Assembly: GCA_029548025.1 (NCBI GenBank)
Contig: JAKPOE010000108.1
Span: 1-5,000, forward strand
Direction of reading: 5' to 3'
Source: Spirochaetota bacterium
GTDB taxonomy: Bacteria; Spirochaetota; UBA4802; UB4802
Length of the DNA stretch: 5,000 nucleotides
The notes under the pieces are model-generated. The model was not told where the DNA came from and did not search any database. It saw only the letters and a program-made list of their open reading frames with translations. Below are positions 4,888 through 5,000 of this stretch, piece after piece (position 1 is the stretch's first letter; every line of letters starts with the position of its first letter). Position numbers and translations under genes: made by a program.

Positions 4888-5000
4888 TTGAAAGTATCAT
4901 CTTCAAAGAAAGCTTTATAGATACGATAGGCGCAGTAAATATCCACCTTTGAGGTAACCTCATACGGCGAATGCATCCCTAACATACATGGACCTACATC
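4881..5000 (-). CDS. M18-family aminopeptidase, C-terminal 39 residues (partial)
   Basis: The - strand is open from the right edge to a TGA at 4883-4881. Its 39 residues begin DVGPCMLGMHSPYEV, then SKVDIY-x-AY-x-IYKAFFEDD, ending TFKL. This matches the C-terminal end of M18 (aspartyl aminopeptidase/ApeA-type) zinc exopeptidases, where the His of the MHSPxE motif is a metal ligand and (A/S)KxDxY...YKAFxE closes the chain. The frame runs cleanly off the window, so the gene start lies beyond 5000. The final residues (about KL) and the stop codon come from, or overlap, the GGGGTCAGAGC repeat, so the native C-terminus may have been altered slightly at a non-critical end. M42 or M20 peptidases fit less well. 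The call rests on a short segment. Confidence 0.8.
   Translation of the reverse strand, partial: DVGPCMLGMHSPYEVTSKVDIYCAYRIYKAFFEDDTFKL

Overview
The window reads as ordinary chromosome of an AT-rich bacterium, interrupted near the right end by a small transposase locus with its own repeat family. No gene settles the phylum. UUG starts on two consecutive genes, a KtrAB-type potassium transporter, an M18 aminopeptidase and a RAYT transposase with scattered repeats would suit a spirochaete, a deltaproteobacterium-like lineage or another free-living anaerobe. That placement is a guess.

Left part (1-2775, all on +): rpsT (ribosomal protein S20), an HU/IHF-family DNA-bending protein, tRNA-Val(TAC), a strong 13-bp hairpin, then a potassium uptake pair made of a TrkH/KtrB channel subunit and a TrkA/KtrA nucleotide-binding RCK subunit. 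Packing is very tight: 15 nt between rpsT and the HU gene, 0 nt between the HU stop codon and the tRNA, and 6 nt between the two transporter genes. There is little room for a separate trkH promoter after the tRNA, so the hairpin at 700-729 is the only visible element that could set how much transcription reaches the transporter genes.

Middle (2776-3732, on -): a metallo-beta-lactamase-fold hydrolase with a complete metal-ligand set. It converges on trkA with the two stop codons directly abutting, so there is no space for a terminator between them. Its start has a good ribosome binding site, with an AT-rich palindrome just upstream.

Right part (3733-5000): 543 bp without a gene but with several repeats, then a 198-residue REP-associated tyrosine transposase (RAYT, Y1/HUH family) on +, then the last 39 codons of an M18-type aminopeptidase on -. 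The 11-bp word GCTCTGACCCC occurs exactly twice in direct orientation (3914 and 4135), once with one mismatch (3810), and once inverted right after the transposase gene (4877). The copies at 4135 and 4877 bracket the transposase as perfect inverted repeats, defining a putative 753-bp element. The right-hand copy supplies the stop codon of the aminopeptidase.

I see no convincing undescribed multi-gene system. The most interesting signals are the RAYT/repeat arrangement, including its intrusion into a coding end, the hairpin without a Shine-Dalgarno in front of the potassium transporter, and the HU-family protein with an altered DNA-contacting arm.
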